In this document: positions 17,374-26,143 of the stretch, in pieces | How positions within the stretch are numbered: position 1 is the stretch's first letter | Layout of the letters: each line of letters starts with the position of its first letter | DNA from: Aestuariimicrobium ganziense | Lineage (GTDB): Bacteria; Actinomycetota; Actinomycetes; Propionibacteriales; Propionibacteriaceae | Reading direction: 5' to 3' | Assembly (NCBI RefSeq): GCF_015352975.1 | Contig: NZ_JACYIZ010000003.1 | Location: 248,001-312,000 of the forward strand | DNA: 64,000 nucleotides | Made by a program: the position numbers and the translations under genes | The notes under the pieces: generated by a model | What the model saw: only the letters and a program-made list of their open reading frames with translations | Told to the model about the DNA's origin: nothing | Database searches by the model: none

Positions 17374-19056
17374 ATGGGGCACGTGGAGCTGACCGGGGTC
17401 GACTTCAGCCTGCCCGACGGACGACCGCTGCTGAGTGACATCAGCTTCCGGGTCGGTGACGGCGCGATCGTCGCCCTGGTCGGCCCCAACGGTGCCGGCA
17501 AGACCACCCTGCTGCGCATCGTCGAGGGCGAACTCGTCCCCGACGAGGGCACCATCTCGCGCTCGGGCGGGCTCGGGGTGATGCGCCAGTTCATCGGGCA
17601 GATCCGCGATGACTCCACGGTGCGCGACCTGTTGCTGCGGCTTTCGCCCGAACGCATCCAGCAGGCCTCGGCGCGGGTCGACGAACTCGAACTGCGGCTG
17701 ATGGACGACGACTCCGAACCGGTGCAGATGGCCTACGCAGCGGCCCTGGCCGAGTACGCCGACGCCGGCGGCTACGACGCCGAGGTGATCTTCGATGCCT
17801 GCTGCACCTCGGCGCTGGGCATCGGCTACGACCGCTGCCGCTGGCGCGCGGTCAACACCCTCTCGGGCGGCGAGCAGAAGCGGCTCGCCCTCGAGGTGCT
17901 GCTGCGTGGACCCGACGAGGTGCTGTTGCTTGACGAGCCCGACAACTACCTCGACGTGCCCGGCAAGCTCTGGCTCGAGGAGCAACTGCGCACCACCCAG
18001 AAGACCGTGCTGCTGGTCAGCCACGACCGTGAACTGTTGGCCAACGCCGCCACCCGCATCGCCTCGCTCGAACTCGGCGCTGCCGGCAACACGCTGTGGG
18101 TTCACGGCGGTTCGTTCGCGACCTTCCACGCCGCCCGCGACGAACGGTTCGCACGCCTGGAGGAGCTGCGCAAGCGCTGGGACGAGGAGCACGCCAAGCT
18201 GCGCGCGCTGATGCTGATGTACAAGCAGAAGGCCGCCTACAACGACGCCATGGCCTCGCGCTACCAGGCCTCGGTCACCCGGCTGGAGAAGTTCGAACAG
18301 GCCGGCCCTCCGCAGGCTGTCCCGCTGCGCCAGAACGTGTCGATGCGCTTGTCAGGGGGACGAACCGCCAAGCGGGCCGTGGTCTGCGAGAAGCTCGAAC
18401 TGACCGGGCTGATGAAACCGTTCTCGTCCGAGATCTGGTTCGGTGACCGGGTCGGGGTGCTGGGCTCGAACGGCTCGGGCAAGTCGCACTTCCTGCGGCT
18501 GGTGGCCCGCGGCGGCACCCTGCCTGAGCCCGGCAACCGCGCGGTCAACCACGAGTCGATCGACCCGGTCGCCCACACCGGCATCGCCCGCCTGGGGTCG
18601 CGGGTTCGTCCCGGCTTCTTCGCCCAGACCAACCAGGCGCCCGAACTGGTCGGACGCACCCTGCTCGAGATCCTGCACCGTGGCGACGACCACCGCGGCG
18701 GGCTGGTGCGCGAGGAGGCGTCGCGCAAGCTGGATCGCTACGAGTTGGCAGGTGCGGCCGAGCAGCGCTACGAGACGCTCTCGGGTGGCCAGCAGGCCCG
18801 GCTGCAGATCCTGCTGCTCGAACTCGGTGGTGCCACCCTGCTGCTGCTGGACGAGCCGACCGACAACCTCGACATAGCCTCGGCCGAGGCCCTCGAACAC
18901 GGGCTGAACGCCTTCGAGGGCACCGTGGTCGCGGTCACCCACGACCGCTGGTTCGCCCGCAGCCTCGACCGTTTCCTGGTCTTCACCGCCGACGGACGAG
19001 TCGTCGCCAGCGACGAGCCGAGCTGGGACGAGGGACGCGTCGTCCGGGCCCGATGA
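17374..19056 (+). CDS. ABC-F family ATPase (ribosome-associated type)
   Basis: 560 residues with two ABC domains in one chain and no membrane segments. Domain 1: Walker A GPNGAGKTT, signature LSGGEQKRLALE, Walker B LLLDEPDNYLD. Domain 2: Walker A GSNGSGKS, signature LSGGQQARLQIL, Walker B LLLDEPTDNLD. Between them lies the helical, charged interdomain linker (about 255-310, LEELRKRWDEEHAKLRALM). ABC-F proteins bind the ribosomal E site to adjust translation; some protect against antibiotics, but the linker is too short to say. Single gene. Confidence 0.9.
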   Translation: MGHVELTGVDFSLPDGRPLLSDISFRVGDGAIVALVGPNGAGKTTLLRIVEGELVPDEGTISRSGGLGVMRQFIGQIRDDSTVRDLLLRLSPERIQQASARVDELELRLMDDDSEPVQMAYAAALAEYADAGGYDAEVIFDACCTSALGIGYDRCRWRAVNTLSGGEQKRLALEVLLRGPDEVLLLDEPDNYLDVPGKLWLEEQLRTTQKTVLLVSHDRELLANAATRIASLELGAAGNTLWVHGGSFATFHAARDERFARLEELRKRWDEEHAKLRALMLMYKQKAAYNDAMASRYQASVTRLEKFEQAGPPQAVPLRQNVSMRLSGGRTAKRAVVCEKLELTGLMKPFSSEIWFGDRVGVLGSNGSGKSHFLRLVARGGTLPEPGNRAVNHESIDPVAHTGIARLGSRVRPGFFAQTNQAPELVGRTLLEILHRGDDHRGGLVREEASRKLDRYELAGAAEQRYETLSGGQQARLQILLLELGGATLLLLDEPTDNLDIASAEALEHGLNAFEGTVVAVTHDRWFARSLDRFLVFTADGRVVASDEPSWDEGRVVRAR

Positions 19057-19153
19057 GCAGCCCAGCCGAGCGGCGATGAGCGCCGTGACGAGGTGATTTC
19101 CCCCCTTGGGGGTGGTCTGCACCTGCAGCGTTCCTGAACCGGTGCACGAAAGT

Positions 19154-19181
19154 TACGGTTCCGTAGGTACGGTGGAACCGT
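19154..19181. promoter_or_regulatory. Operator/promoter of the desaturase operon
   Basis: TACGG-TT-CCGTA (19154-19165) is a palindrome, and a second, longer inverted repeat ACGGTTCC (19155-19162) / GGAACCGT (19174-19181) reaches into the start codon. TACGGT at 19168-19173 lies 6 nt before the GTG at 19180 and could be a leaderless -10. A bound repressor, possibly TetR-like, would cover the promoter. No regulator gene is adjacent. Confidence 0.5.
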
Positions 19182-20250
19182 GACGTCACGTTCCGCGGCC
19201 CTGAGCCGTTTGATCGGGCGGGCGGCGTGGGGGCTGGGAGCGCTGGTCGCCACCCCTGTGCTGCCCGACGACTACGTGGCGCTGGTCAACCCGCTGCAGG
19301 CCCGTGACGTGCTGCGCGCCCGGGTGCTGGCGAAGATGGCTGAAGGGGTCGGGGTCGCCACCTTGGTGCTTCGTCCTAGCCGGTCGTGGACGACCCACCG
19401 CCCGGGCCAGTACCTGCGGATCGGGGTCGACATCGCGGGGGTGAGGCACTGGCGCGCCTACTCGGTGACCAGCCCTCCCGGCGCGCGTGAGCTCACCATC
19501 ACCGTCAAGGCCAAGGGTGACGGACTGGTCTCGACCCATCTGGTCGAGCGCGCTCGTCCCGGCGACGTGATCATGCTCGACCTCGCCACCGGCGACTTCG
19601 TCCTGCCCGAAACCCTGCCCGACAAGCTGCTGTTCCTGACCGCCGGCAGCGGCATCACCCCGGTGATGGCGATGCTGCGCGCCTACCGCTTCGGCGACGT
19701 CGTGGTGCTGCACAGCGCCCGCAGCGCCGACGACGTGATCTTCGGCGACGAACTCCGGTCCGCGGCTGCCGAGGGGCAACTCGTCCTGCTCGAACGCCAC
19801 ACCGACGCCCAGGGCCGGCTCGACCCGACCGAGTTGGACGACCTCGTCCCCGACTGGCGCGAGCGCGAGACCTACGCCTGCGGCCCAGCAGAACTGCTGG
19901 CCGGGCTGGAGGCGCACTTCGAGGCCGCCGGGGTGGCCGACCGGCTGCACGTCGAGCGGTTCCAGACCGAGGCGGCCGCCGTCGGTGAAGGCGGCACCGC
20001 CCGCTTCGTCCGCTCAGGTGTCGAGGTCGAGACCGACGGCGCTACCACGCTGCTGCAGGCCGGGGAGGACGCCGGGGTGCTGCTGAAGTCCGGGTGCCGG
20101 ATGGGCATCTGCTTCAGCTGCGTCACCAAACTGACCGCCGGATCGGTGCGCGACCTGCGCACCGGTGAGACCACGACCGTCCACGACGAACCCATCCACA
20201 TCCAGACCTGCGTGTCGGCATCCGCCGGGGCGTGCCAGCTCGACGCCTGA
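19180..20250 (+). CDS. Ferredoxin-NADP(H)-type reductase with C-terminal 2Fe-2S domain
   Basis: 356 residues. Domains in order: FAD-binding barrel (about 40-140; HRPGQYLRIGVD, RAYSVTSPP), NAD(P)-binding domain (about 145-250; FLTAGSGITPVMAMLRA, YACGPAELL) and a plant-type ferredoxin domain with cysteines in SGCRMGICFSCVTK and a last Cys in HIQTCVSA. It should carry electrons from NAD(P)H to the desaturase encoded 18 bp downstream. The pair has the same layout as Rv3230c-DesA3 (Rv3229c) of Mycobacterium tuberculosis. GTG start with the operator described above. Confidence 0.9.
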   Translation: MTSRSAALSRLIGRAAWGLGALVATPVLPDDYVALVNPLQARDVLRARVLAKMAEGVGVATLVLRPSRSWTTHRPGQYLRIGVDIAGVRHWRAYSVTSPPGARELTITVKAKGDGLVSTHLVERARPGDVIMLDLATGDFVLPETLPDKLLFLTAGSGITPVMAMLRAYRFGDVVVLHSARSADDVIFGDELRSAAAEGQLVLLERHTDAQGRLDPTELDDLVPDWRERETYACGPAELLAGLEAHFEAAGVADRLHVERFQTEAAAVGEGGTARFVRSGVEVETDGATTLLQAGEDAGVLLKSGCRMGICFSCVTKLTAGSVRDLRTGETTTVHDEPIHIQTCVSASAGACQLDA

Positions 20251-20268
20251 CCAACGAAGGACCCTGAC

Positions 20269-21519
20269 ATGACGCAGACACTCGCCACCACCGAACAGAC
20301 CACCACCGACGGGTCGACCCCCACCACTTGGCAGGGACACGCCCTCACCGACGCGGTCACCACGGCCAAGCTGACCCACGAACAGGTCGAGCAGATCGGT
20401 GCGCGGTTGGACGAGATCCGCGCCGAGGTGATTGCCACCCGTGGCGAGTCCGACGCCCGCTACATCCGCGGAGTGATCCGCGCCCAGCGCTGGCTCGAGG
20501 CCTCGAGTCGCGTCGTCCTGCTGTTCTCGAAGAACAAGGTCGCCTTCGTGGTGGGCACCGCCGGGCTGAGCGTGGCCAAGATCCTGGAGAACATGGAGAT
20601 CGGCCACAACGTGCTGCACGGCCAGTGGGACTGGATGCGCGACCCCAAGATCCACTCGACCACCTGGGAGTGGGACGCGGTCACCCCGGCCGAGCAGTGG
20701 AAGCACTCGCACAACGAGACCCACCACACCTACACCAACGTGGTCGGACGCGACAACGACCTGGGCTACGGCATCATGCGGGTCGACAACGCCCAGCCGT
20801 GGTCGCTGAAGCTGCTGGGGCAGCCGTTCTTCAACCTGGTCAACGCCACCTTCTTCGAGTACGGCATCGCCGCCTACGACCTCGAGCTGTTCGACAACCT
20901 CAAGAAGGGCGAGGACCGTACGCCCGAGCAGCGCGAGACCTTCCGCAGGAACGCTGCCGCGGTCGGACGAAAGCTCGCCCGCCAGATGGGCAAGGACTAC
21001 CTGGTGCACCCGCTGCTGTCGGGACCGAACGCCCTGCACACCGCAGCCGCGAACGCCATCGCCAACGTGGTGCGGAACCTGTGGACCCACTCGGTGATCA
21101 TCTGCGGGCACTTCCCCGACGGGGTCGAGGTGTTCGAGAAGACCTCGATCGAGGGTGAGACCAAGGCCCAGTGGTACCTGCGCCAGATGCTCGGCTCGGC
21201 CAACATCACCGGCAGCAAGTTCATGCACCTGATGAGCGGCAACCTGTCGCACCAGATCGAGCACCACCTGTTCCCCGACCTGCCCAGCAACCGCTACGCC
21301 GAGATCGCGCCGAAGGTGAAGGCGCTGTTCGAGGAGTACGGGCTGCGCTACGTGTCGGGTCCGCTGCCGGTGCAGGTGGCGCAGGCCTGGGGCAAGGTGT
21401 TCCGGCTGTCGCTGCCTGATCGCGAGCCCGGTCGCTCGCGCTGGTCGATCATCGGCGAGGCTGTGGGCCAGGCCCTGCGCGGACGCCCCACCGAGCGGGT
21501 CGCCGTCGCCGCCAGCTGA
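20269..21519 (+). CDS. Fatty acid (acyl-CoA) desaturase, DesA3-like
   Basis: 416 residues; a membrane di-iron desaturase that introduces a double bond into acyl chains, with the upstream reductase as electron donor. Three histidine boxes are present: H113-x4-H118 (HNVLHG), HSHNETHH at 146-153 and HQIEHH at 328-333. AAGGA precedes the ATG at 20269. Membrane segments lie around the first box (ASSRVVLLFSKNKVAFVVGT) and between boxes 2 and 3. The role is probably membrane fluidity control by making unsaturated fatty acids such as oleate; DesA3 regiospecificity (delta-9) is inferred from the family only. Confidence 0.9.
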   Translation: MTQTLATTEQTTTDGSTPTTWQGHALTDAVTTAKLTHEQVEQIGARLDEIRAEVIATRGESDARYIRGVIRAQRWLEASSRVVLLFSKNKVAFVVGTAGLSVAKILENMEIGHNVLHGQWDWMRDPKIHSTTWEWDAVTPAEQWKHSHNETHHTYTNVVGRDNDLGYGIMRVDNAQPWSLKLLGQPFFNLVNATFFEYGIAAYDLELFDNLKKGEDRTPEQRETFRRNAAAVGRKLARQMGKDYLVHPLLSGPNALHTAAANAIANVVRNLWTHSVIICGHFPDGVEVFEKTSIEGETKAQWYLRQMLGSANITGSKFMHLMSGNLSHQIEHHLFPDLPSNRYAEIAPKVKALFEEYGLRYVSGPLPVQVAQAWGKVFRLSLPDREPGRSRWSIIGEAVGQALRGRPTERVAVAAS

Positions 21520-21604
21520 TCGGCACCTCGGTCGCGGACGAGTGCCAGCGAGCGCGTCGGGACCACGGCGGCCACCCTCCAGCAGCGAGGGGCACCTCCA
21601 TCGT

Positions 21605-21632
21605 CGACGGGTATTGCATGCAGTACCCGTCG
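21605..21632. repeat. 28-bp near-perfect palindrome in a 295-bp convergent gap
   Basis: CGACGGGTA (21605-21613) and TACCCGTCG (21624-21632) flank the self-complementary TGCATGCA (21615-21622), so 26 of 28 positions pair. Two more CCCGTCG copies follow at about 21645 and 21672. The gap (21520-21814) lies between the ends of the desaturase and DUF4921 genes and holds no convincing gene; the palindrome may act as a two-way terminator or be a protein-binding or mobile sequence. Confidence 0.5.
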
Positions 21633-21814
21633 CGAAGCTTGGTGCCCGTCGCGATCAGAAGGTTCCCGTCGAGTGGCGAGCAGCGTCGGGGGGCTGAGGG
21701 CTGACCCAGCCAGGGGACGAGCGGGGGGTGCGGCGAGCGTCCGGCAGCGGCGTCCCCCACGCTCGCGCCCGCGGGTAGCCGCGAAGGACCTCCCCGCGTC
21801 CGCCGCGGACTCTG

Positions 21815-23134
21815 TCAGCGGCTGTAGCGCAGGGCGTTGGGGACCGTCCGGCACTCCGAACCGATCTGCATCGACCCGATCCGGCCCTCGTCGCGCAGGG
21901 CGAACAACCGGGGCACCACGATGTTGCGCAGCCCGGTCGGCGAGATCGTGTTCAGGTACACCTGCGTGCCACCCTCGAAGCCAGCCAGGTTCGAGATGCG
22001 CCAGCGCAGCATGATCCGCCACGGCATCGGGTTTGGCACGTCGATCGGACGGTAGTGCCACTCCTCGTTGCTGGGCACCTCGGTGCCGGTGGCGGCGTGC
22101 ATGGCATGCAGCAGGTCTGCCATCGCACCGAGTTCCTCGGGCGACTGGTCCCACGGGTTCGAGATCTCGCTCTTGGAGTTGACCTCGATGGTGGGGAACC
22201 GGTGCCCGAACCCGGCGAAGGCCACCGCGTGCTCGTTCTCGGCGATCACCAGGTTGTGCTGGGCGGCGCAGTTCACACCGGCCTCGTTGAAGATGTTGGG
22301 GTTCTCGCGCATCGTCTTCAGGGTGCGCTCGTGGCGCACGCCGCGCTCATCGATCGCCACGATCTGCTTGTGCAGGTGGTCGAACGACGCACCCGCCGGC
22401 CGCATCCAGTTCTGGAACGCCACCACGTAGCGGGCGTAGCGGTTCAGGTCGAAGTGACGCTTGATGCCGTCCACGGTGAACTTGATGTAGTAGAAGTGCT
22501 CCTCGGGTGTCAACGTGCCCGACGAGGCGAGCTGCGAGTCGTCGGTCGCCCCGTCCAGGTAGTGCCGCCGGGCGACGATCACGTCATGACCACCACCGAA
22601 GAAGCCCGAGGCGGCGTCGATCAACTGCTGGTCGCTCATCTTGGCGATGTCGGCATCGCTGGCGCCGCCGGCGCGCAACTTCATCTTCACCACCGACACC
22701 ACGTGGTCGTGCCCCTCGGGTGCGCTCAGGTAGCGCTGCTTGCGCACCCGCACCTCGGGCACCAGTTCGTAGCCGTAGTTCTGGTGCCAGTACTCGTACG
22801 ACAGGATCTCGAACAGGTTGGGCACCCGACGGAACTCGGCCACGGTGTTGAACAGCTCCGCGGCCGGCACACGCAGCATCTCCTGCCACTGCCCGTCGCG
22901 GCGCACCAGCCGGGCCTTCTCGGGCGGGGTCTCGAGGTAGCGCTTCTCGCAGAACGAGCAGTGTCGTCCGATCTCGTCGTCCACCAGAGGAATCGGGTTG
23001 GTCGGTGGCACTCCGAGCGGACGATTGCCCCGTCCCGGGACGGTCCAGACCTCGGTGCCGGTGAAGGGGTTCATCTGCTTCACCGTGCCGTCCGCCATCG
23101 GTGTGATCCAGTGCGCTGACGACCAAGTCTCCAT
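21815..23134 (-). CDS. DUF4921 family protein, GalT/HIT-like
   Basis: 439 residues. The N-terminal part has INPFTGTEVW-like sequence (MNPFTGTEVWTVPGR) and a CSFCEK zinc-type motif; the middle has FDHLHKQIVAID, which resembles the HxHxQ catalytic motif of galactose-1-phosphate uridylyltransferases. I recognise it as the actinobacterial DUF4921 family, probably a nucleotidyl transferase or phosphorylase of the HIT superfamily, with unknown substrate. The ATG at 23134 is preferred to the GTG at 23143 because a TAGGGT box (minus strand, 23147-23142) ends 7 nt before it, as in leaderless genes. Confidence 0.8.
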   Translation of the reverse strand: METWSSAHWITPMADGTVKQMNPFTGTEVWTVPGRGNRPLGVPPTNPIPLVDDEIGRHCSFCEKRYLETPPEKARLVRRDGQWQEMLRVPAAELFNTVAEFRRVPNLFEILSYEYWHQNYGYELVPEVRVRKQRYLSAPEGHDHVVSVVKMKLRAGGASDADIAKMSDQQLIDAASGFFGGGHDVIVARRHYLDGATDDSQLASSGTLTPEEHFYYIKFTVDGIKRHFDLNRYARYVVAFQNWMRPAGASFDHLHKQIVAIDERGVRHERTLKTMRENPNIFNEAGVNCAAQHNLVIAENEHAVAFAGFGHRFPTIEVNSKSEISNPWDQSPEELGAMADLLHAMHAATGTEVPSNEEWHYRPIDVPNPMPWRIMLRWRISNLAGFEGGTQVYLNTISPTGLRNIVVPRLFALRDEGRIGSMQIGSECRTVPNALRYSR

Positions 23135-23225
23135 GGCATCCACCCTAGAGGGAGCGACCTCGCGGCTGACTGCGGGGGGCGGTGACGCCTATCGTGGGTT
23201 CACCAGGGCGCGAGGGAGGGACGAC

Positions 23226-23735
23226 GTGGACGACCTCGAGCCCATCCGTGCCTCCGGCGGCTTCGTCGACGAACCCGAGTCAGACCAACGACGAGCGGGA
23301 GCACCGCAGCGTCGTCCGGTCGGTCACCGCCTGGCGTGGACGACCGCAGGCCTGGCGGCCGCGCTGCTGGTCGGGGTGGTCGCCGGGGCGACCGGACGAG
23401 CCCCGCGCACCGTCGAGGGTCCGACCGTGACCGTCACCGCCACCTCAGACCCGGTCGAGACCGCCTACGGACAGTCGACCCGCGAGCAGGTCTCGCAGAT
23501 GGAGACGATCCTGCCGGGCGTCCACCTGGTCGGTCAGGGTGCCCCGATCGGCACCTGGCGTGGGGTGCCTTTTGCCGCCGGCGAGATGTGCCACTGGCAG
23601 CGGGTGCAGACCGACCGCTTCGGGCGCACCCTGATCGTCGCCGAGGTGCTCACCAACTCGATCACCCGGGTGCGGATTCAGCCCGAGGATGCCCGCTTCG
23701 TCTCCTACGGCTGCCGCTGGGTGCGCGAGGAGTGA
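23226..23735 (+). CDS. Single-pass membrane protein, paralog family member A
   Basis: 169 residues from the GTG at 23226, which follows GGAGGGACGAC. Order: acidic cytoplasmic N terminus (VDDLEPIRASGGF), one membrane helix (about 44-62), a Thr-rich linker (TVTVTATS), and an extracellular domain with two cysteines in the pattern C-x-W-x-R ... V-x-I ... F-x-S-x-GC-x-W. The start VDDLEPIRASGGF and the end match the gene at 28684 (MADLEVIRGHGGF). The C-terminal pattern is known from many actinobacterial secreted proteins (PGTY...C.W.R...GC..W). Six further members lie at 26144-29355. Function unknown. Confidence 0.75.
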   Translation: MDDLEPIRASGGFVDEPESDQRRAGAPQRRPVGHRLAWTTAGLAAALLVGVVAGATGRAPRTVEGPTVTVTATSDPVETAYGQSTREQVSQMETILPGVHLVGQGAPIGTWRGVPFAAGEMCHWQRVQTDRFGRTLIVAEVLTNSITRVRIQPEDARFVSYGCRWVREE

Positions 23736-23736
23736 C

Positions 23737-24507
23737 TCAGCGGCGCGCCCGCCACAGCACCAGGGACGCGTCGTCGTGCAACTTGCGCACCTCGCGGGCC
23801 CGCAGGCCTGCCTCGGACGCGGTCTCGGCGGCGCGCAACTCGTCCAGCAGCCATTCGGGGTCGTCGGCGGCACCGAGTGCCTCGAACGGCGTGGCACCCA
23901 GGTGCTCCCACAGCCGTGAGACCCCGTCGCTGACCGCGAGCAGCGCATTCACCTCGGGTGTCGGCAACCACTCGACCAACGCGTGCTCAGCCGCCTCGGG
24001 ACGGTGCTGCGCGCACCACCAGCCGCCGTCGGCACAGCGACGCGCCTCGATCCAGTCGTCGCGGGTCAGGTCCTCGACCAGCGGGTCGTAGCTGTCGAGC
24101 ATCACCGCGACGGCATCGTCGGTCACCACCCGGGTGCCGCTGGACTCGGCGACCACGACCGAGGCGTCGCTGAGCACCAGCAGTTCGACCTGCTGGTCGT
24201 CGACCCGGAACGCCGCCACCGTCGCCGAGGGCGATCCCTGGTCGAGCCGGCAGGTGTCGCGGTGCTGGTCGGCCACGGTGGTGATCGCCGCGCGCAGGCA
24301 CTCACGCAGGGCGAGGCTGCGGTCGTCCATCGCCTCGAACAGGGCGTCGGCCAGCGCGTTCGCGAACCAGGCCACCGTGTGCGAGCAGCCCGCCCGGTAA
24401 CGCTCGGCGACCCCGGCGCCGTCGACCACCACGGCGCGGCACTGGTCGTGACGCACCGCGTCCTCGTTGGGACCATCAGGGCTGCAGGCGCGAGTCGCGG
24501 CGATCAT
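23737..24507 (-). CDS. PP2C-like serine/threonine phosphatase
   Basis: 256 residues from the ATG at 24507; longer starts would overlap the MFS gene stop at 24530. PP2C metal-site motifs appear in reduced form: GPNEDAV, VVVDGAG, a central GSPSATVAAFRV and VLSDASVVV, LLAVSDGVSRL, and the C-terminal DDASLVL. It could dephosphorylate Ser/Thr proteins, but the divergence of the motifs leaves activity open. It ends 1 nt from the stop of member A on the other strand and is transcribed in the same direction as the MFS gene, 22 nt after it, so they are probably one operon. Confidence 0.75.
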   Translation of the reverse strand: MIAATRACSPDGPNEDAVRHDQCRAVVVDGAGVAERYRAGCSHTVAWFANALADALFEAMDDRSLALRECLRAAITTVADQHRDTCRLDQGSPSATVAAFRVDDQQVELLVLSDASVVVAESSGTRVVTDDAVAVMLDSYDPLVEDLTRDDWIEARRCADGGWWCAQHRPEAAEHALVEWLPTPEVNALLAVSDGVSRLWEHLGATPFEALGAADDPEWLLDELRAAETASEAGLRAREVRKLHDDASLVLWRARR

Positions 24508-24529
24508 GGCACCAGTGTGGCCGCCGCGC

Positions 24530-25927
24530 TCACTCGGCCTTGGGACCGCTCGCCGCATCGGCGGCATCGGTGTCGGCATCCAGGTCGGACGCGTGCGGGC
24601 CGATCGTGCTGCCGTCGGCGGCGGCCTGGGCCTCGTGGCGGGTCAACAGGTCGGGCGGCAGCGTCGTCCGCAGGCCGAGCAGCGGGACGACCGCGAGCAG
24701 CCCCAGCGACACCGCCCACCAGGTGGTGGGGACGACGCCCAGCGCGCTCCCGAGCCAGCCCGAGGCCAGCGACGAGATCGGCATGACACCCCAGACCATG
24801 AACCGGATCGAGGCGTTCATCCGCCCCAGCAGGCGCTGCGGGCACAGCGCCTGACGGATCGAGACCTGGGTGATGTTGTAGACGATCACGCCGAAGGCCA
24901 TCAGCGCATCAGCGGCGACCAGCAGCGCCGTCGCCCCGGTGCGGGTGGGCGCGAGCGTGGCCAGCGGGAACCCGAAGGCCCCGGCCGAGGCCACCAGCAT
25001 CGAGACCGCGATCAGGGTCGAGTCGCGCATCGTCCGACGAAGCGCCGGGGTCAGGGTCGCGCCGAGCAGGCCGCCGATCGCGCCAGCGCCCATGATCACG
25101 CCATAGGTGAAGCCGTCGAGGCCGATGATTCGCAGCACCAGGATCGGCGACAGCGTGAAGTACAGCGTCGAGGTCAGGTTCGAGATCAGCGTCGAGGCGG
25201 TGATCAGCCGGATCGCCGGGTGCCTGACCACGAAGGCCAGGCCCTCGCCGATCTCGGCCAGCAACGGACGCCGCTCGACCGCTGCGGCCTGCTGCCGGTC
25301 GTAGGCCTCGTGGTCGCGGGTCATCATCAGGAAGACCATCGAGGCCAGGTAGCCCAGGGCGTCGGCGATCAGCAGCACCGGGGCCGACATCACCTTGAGC
25401 AGCAGCCCGCCGAGTGCCGGCCCGCCCAGCCGGGCCACCTGCGACGTGGCCTCGAGGCGGGAGTTCGCCCCGGGGATGTCGGGCTTGTGCACCAGGAACG
25501 GGATGAAGCTCTGGTAGGCGACGTCGAAGAACACGGTCGCGATGCCGGCGATGCCGGCCAGCAGGTAGAGCTGCCACATCTCCAGTACGTCGAGGAACCA
25601 CAGGACCGGCACTGAGGCGGCCGTCACCACGCGGACCGCGTCGGCGATGATCATCGTCCGGCGCTTGAACCAGCGGTCGATCCAGGCGCCGGCGGGCAGC
25701 CCGACCAGCAGGAACGCGGCCGTCATACTGGCGTTGAGGTAGCCGACCTGGGCCTCGGTGGCGTGCAGCAGGGTGACCGCGAGCACTGGCAGGGCGATCG
25801 CGCTGAACTGCATGCCGAACTGCGACAGGCCTTGTCCGATCCAGAACTTGGTGAAGTTCGACGACGTCACGTCGAAGCGGTGGCTGGACTCGGGCTCCAG
25901 CGCGGTGGTCTGCGCCTGCACCCGCAC
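24530..25927 (-). CDS. Major facilitator superfamily exporter
   Basis: 465 residues with 12 predicted spans, of the MFS_3 (multidrug or siderophore exporter) type. It begins with a hydrophilic stretch and FTKFWIGQGLSQFGMQFSAIA split over residues 22-42; the loop 2-3 region reads GLPAGAWIDRWFKRRTMII, the usual motif A. GTG 25927 is chosen for AGGTGG at a 6-nt distance; extending to 26047 would translate through the inverted repeat at 25970-26045. The C-terminal tail (about 440-465) is acidic and not conserved. Substrate unknown. Confidence 0.85.
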   Translation of the reverse strand: MRVQAQTTALEPESSHRFDVTSSNFTKFWIGQGLSQFGMQFSAIALPVLAVTLLHATEAQVGYLNASMTAAFLLVGLPAGAWIDRWFKRRTMIIADAVRVVTAASVPVLWFLDVLEMWQLYLLAGIAGIATVFFDVAYQSFIPFLVHKPDIPGANSRLEATSQVARLGGPALGGLLLKVMSAPVLLIADALGYLASMVFLMMTRDHEAYDRQQAAAVERRPLLAEIGEGLAFVVRHPAIRLITASTLISNLTSTLYFTLSPILVLRIIGLDGFTYGVIMGAGAIGGLLGATLTPALRRTMRDSTLIAVSMLVASAGAFGFPLATLAPTRTGATALLVAADALMAFGVIVYNITQVSIRQALCPQRLLGRMNASIRFMVWGVMPISSLASGWLGSALGVVPTTWWAVSLGLLAVVPLLGLRTTLPPDLLTRHEAQAAADGSTIGPHASDLDADTDAADAASGPKAE

Positions 25928-25969
25928 ACTGTTCCACCTGCGCCGGGTGGCCGCCACCTGCGCCCGCCT

Positions 25970-26045
25970 GATGGTTTCGTGCCACGCGATCCAGATCTTG
26001 GCCAACTTCGGGGGCTTTCGGCCGACCGCGTGGCACGAAACCATC
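25970..26045. repeat. 76-bp palindromic element with 19-bp perfect arms
   Basis: The left arm GATGGTTTCGTGCCACGCG (25970-25988) and right arm CGCGTGGCACGAAACCATC (26027-26045) are exact inverted copies separated by 38 bp (25989-26026). It lies just upstream of the MFS start, between two divergent genes. Arms this long and perfect, with a compact loop and no gene, resemble REP/MITE-like small mobile elements. No second copy was noticed in this window. Confidence 0.65.
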
Positions 26046-26143
26046 ACCAGGTGCCGATCAATCTGGTCGCGATACCTTTCGCGGCGCCGGATCCCGTTGC
26101 ACAGTAGTCACCACACCCGTCCGCCCCAACCCCAGGAGAGGTC

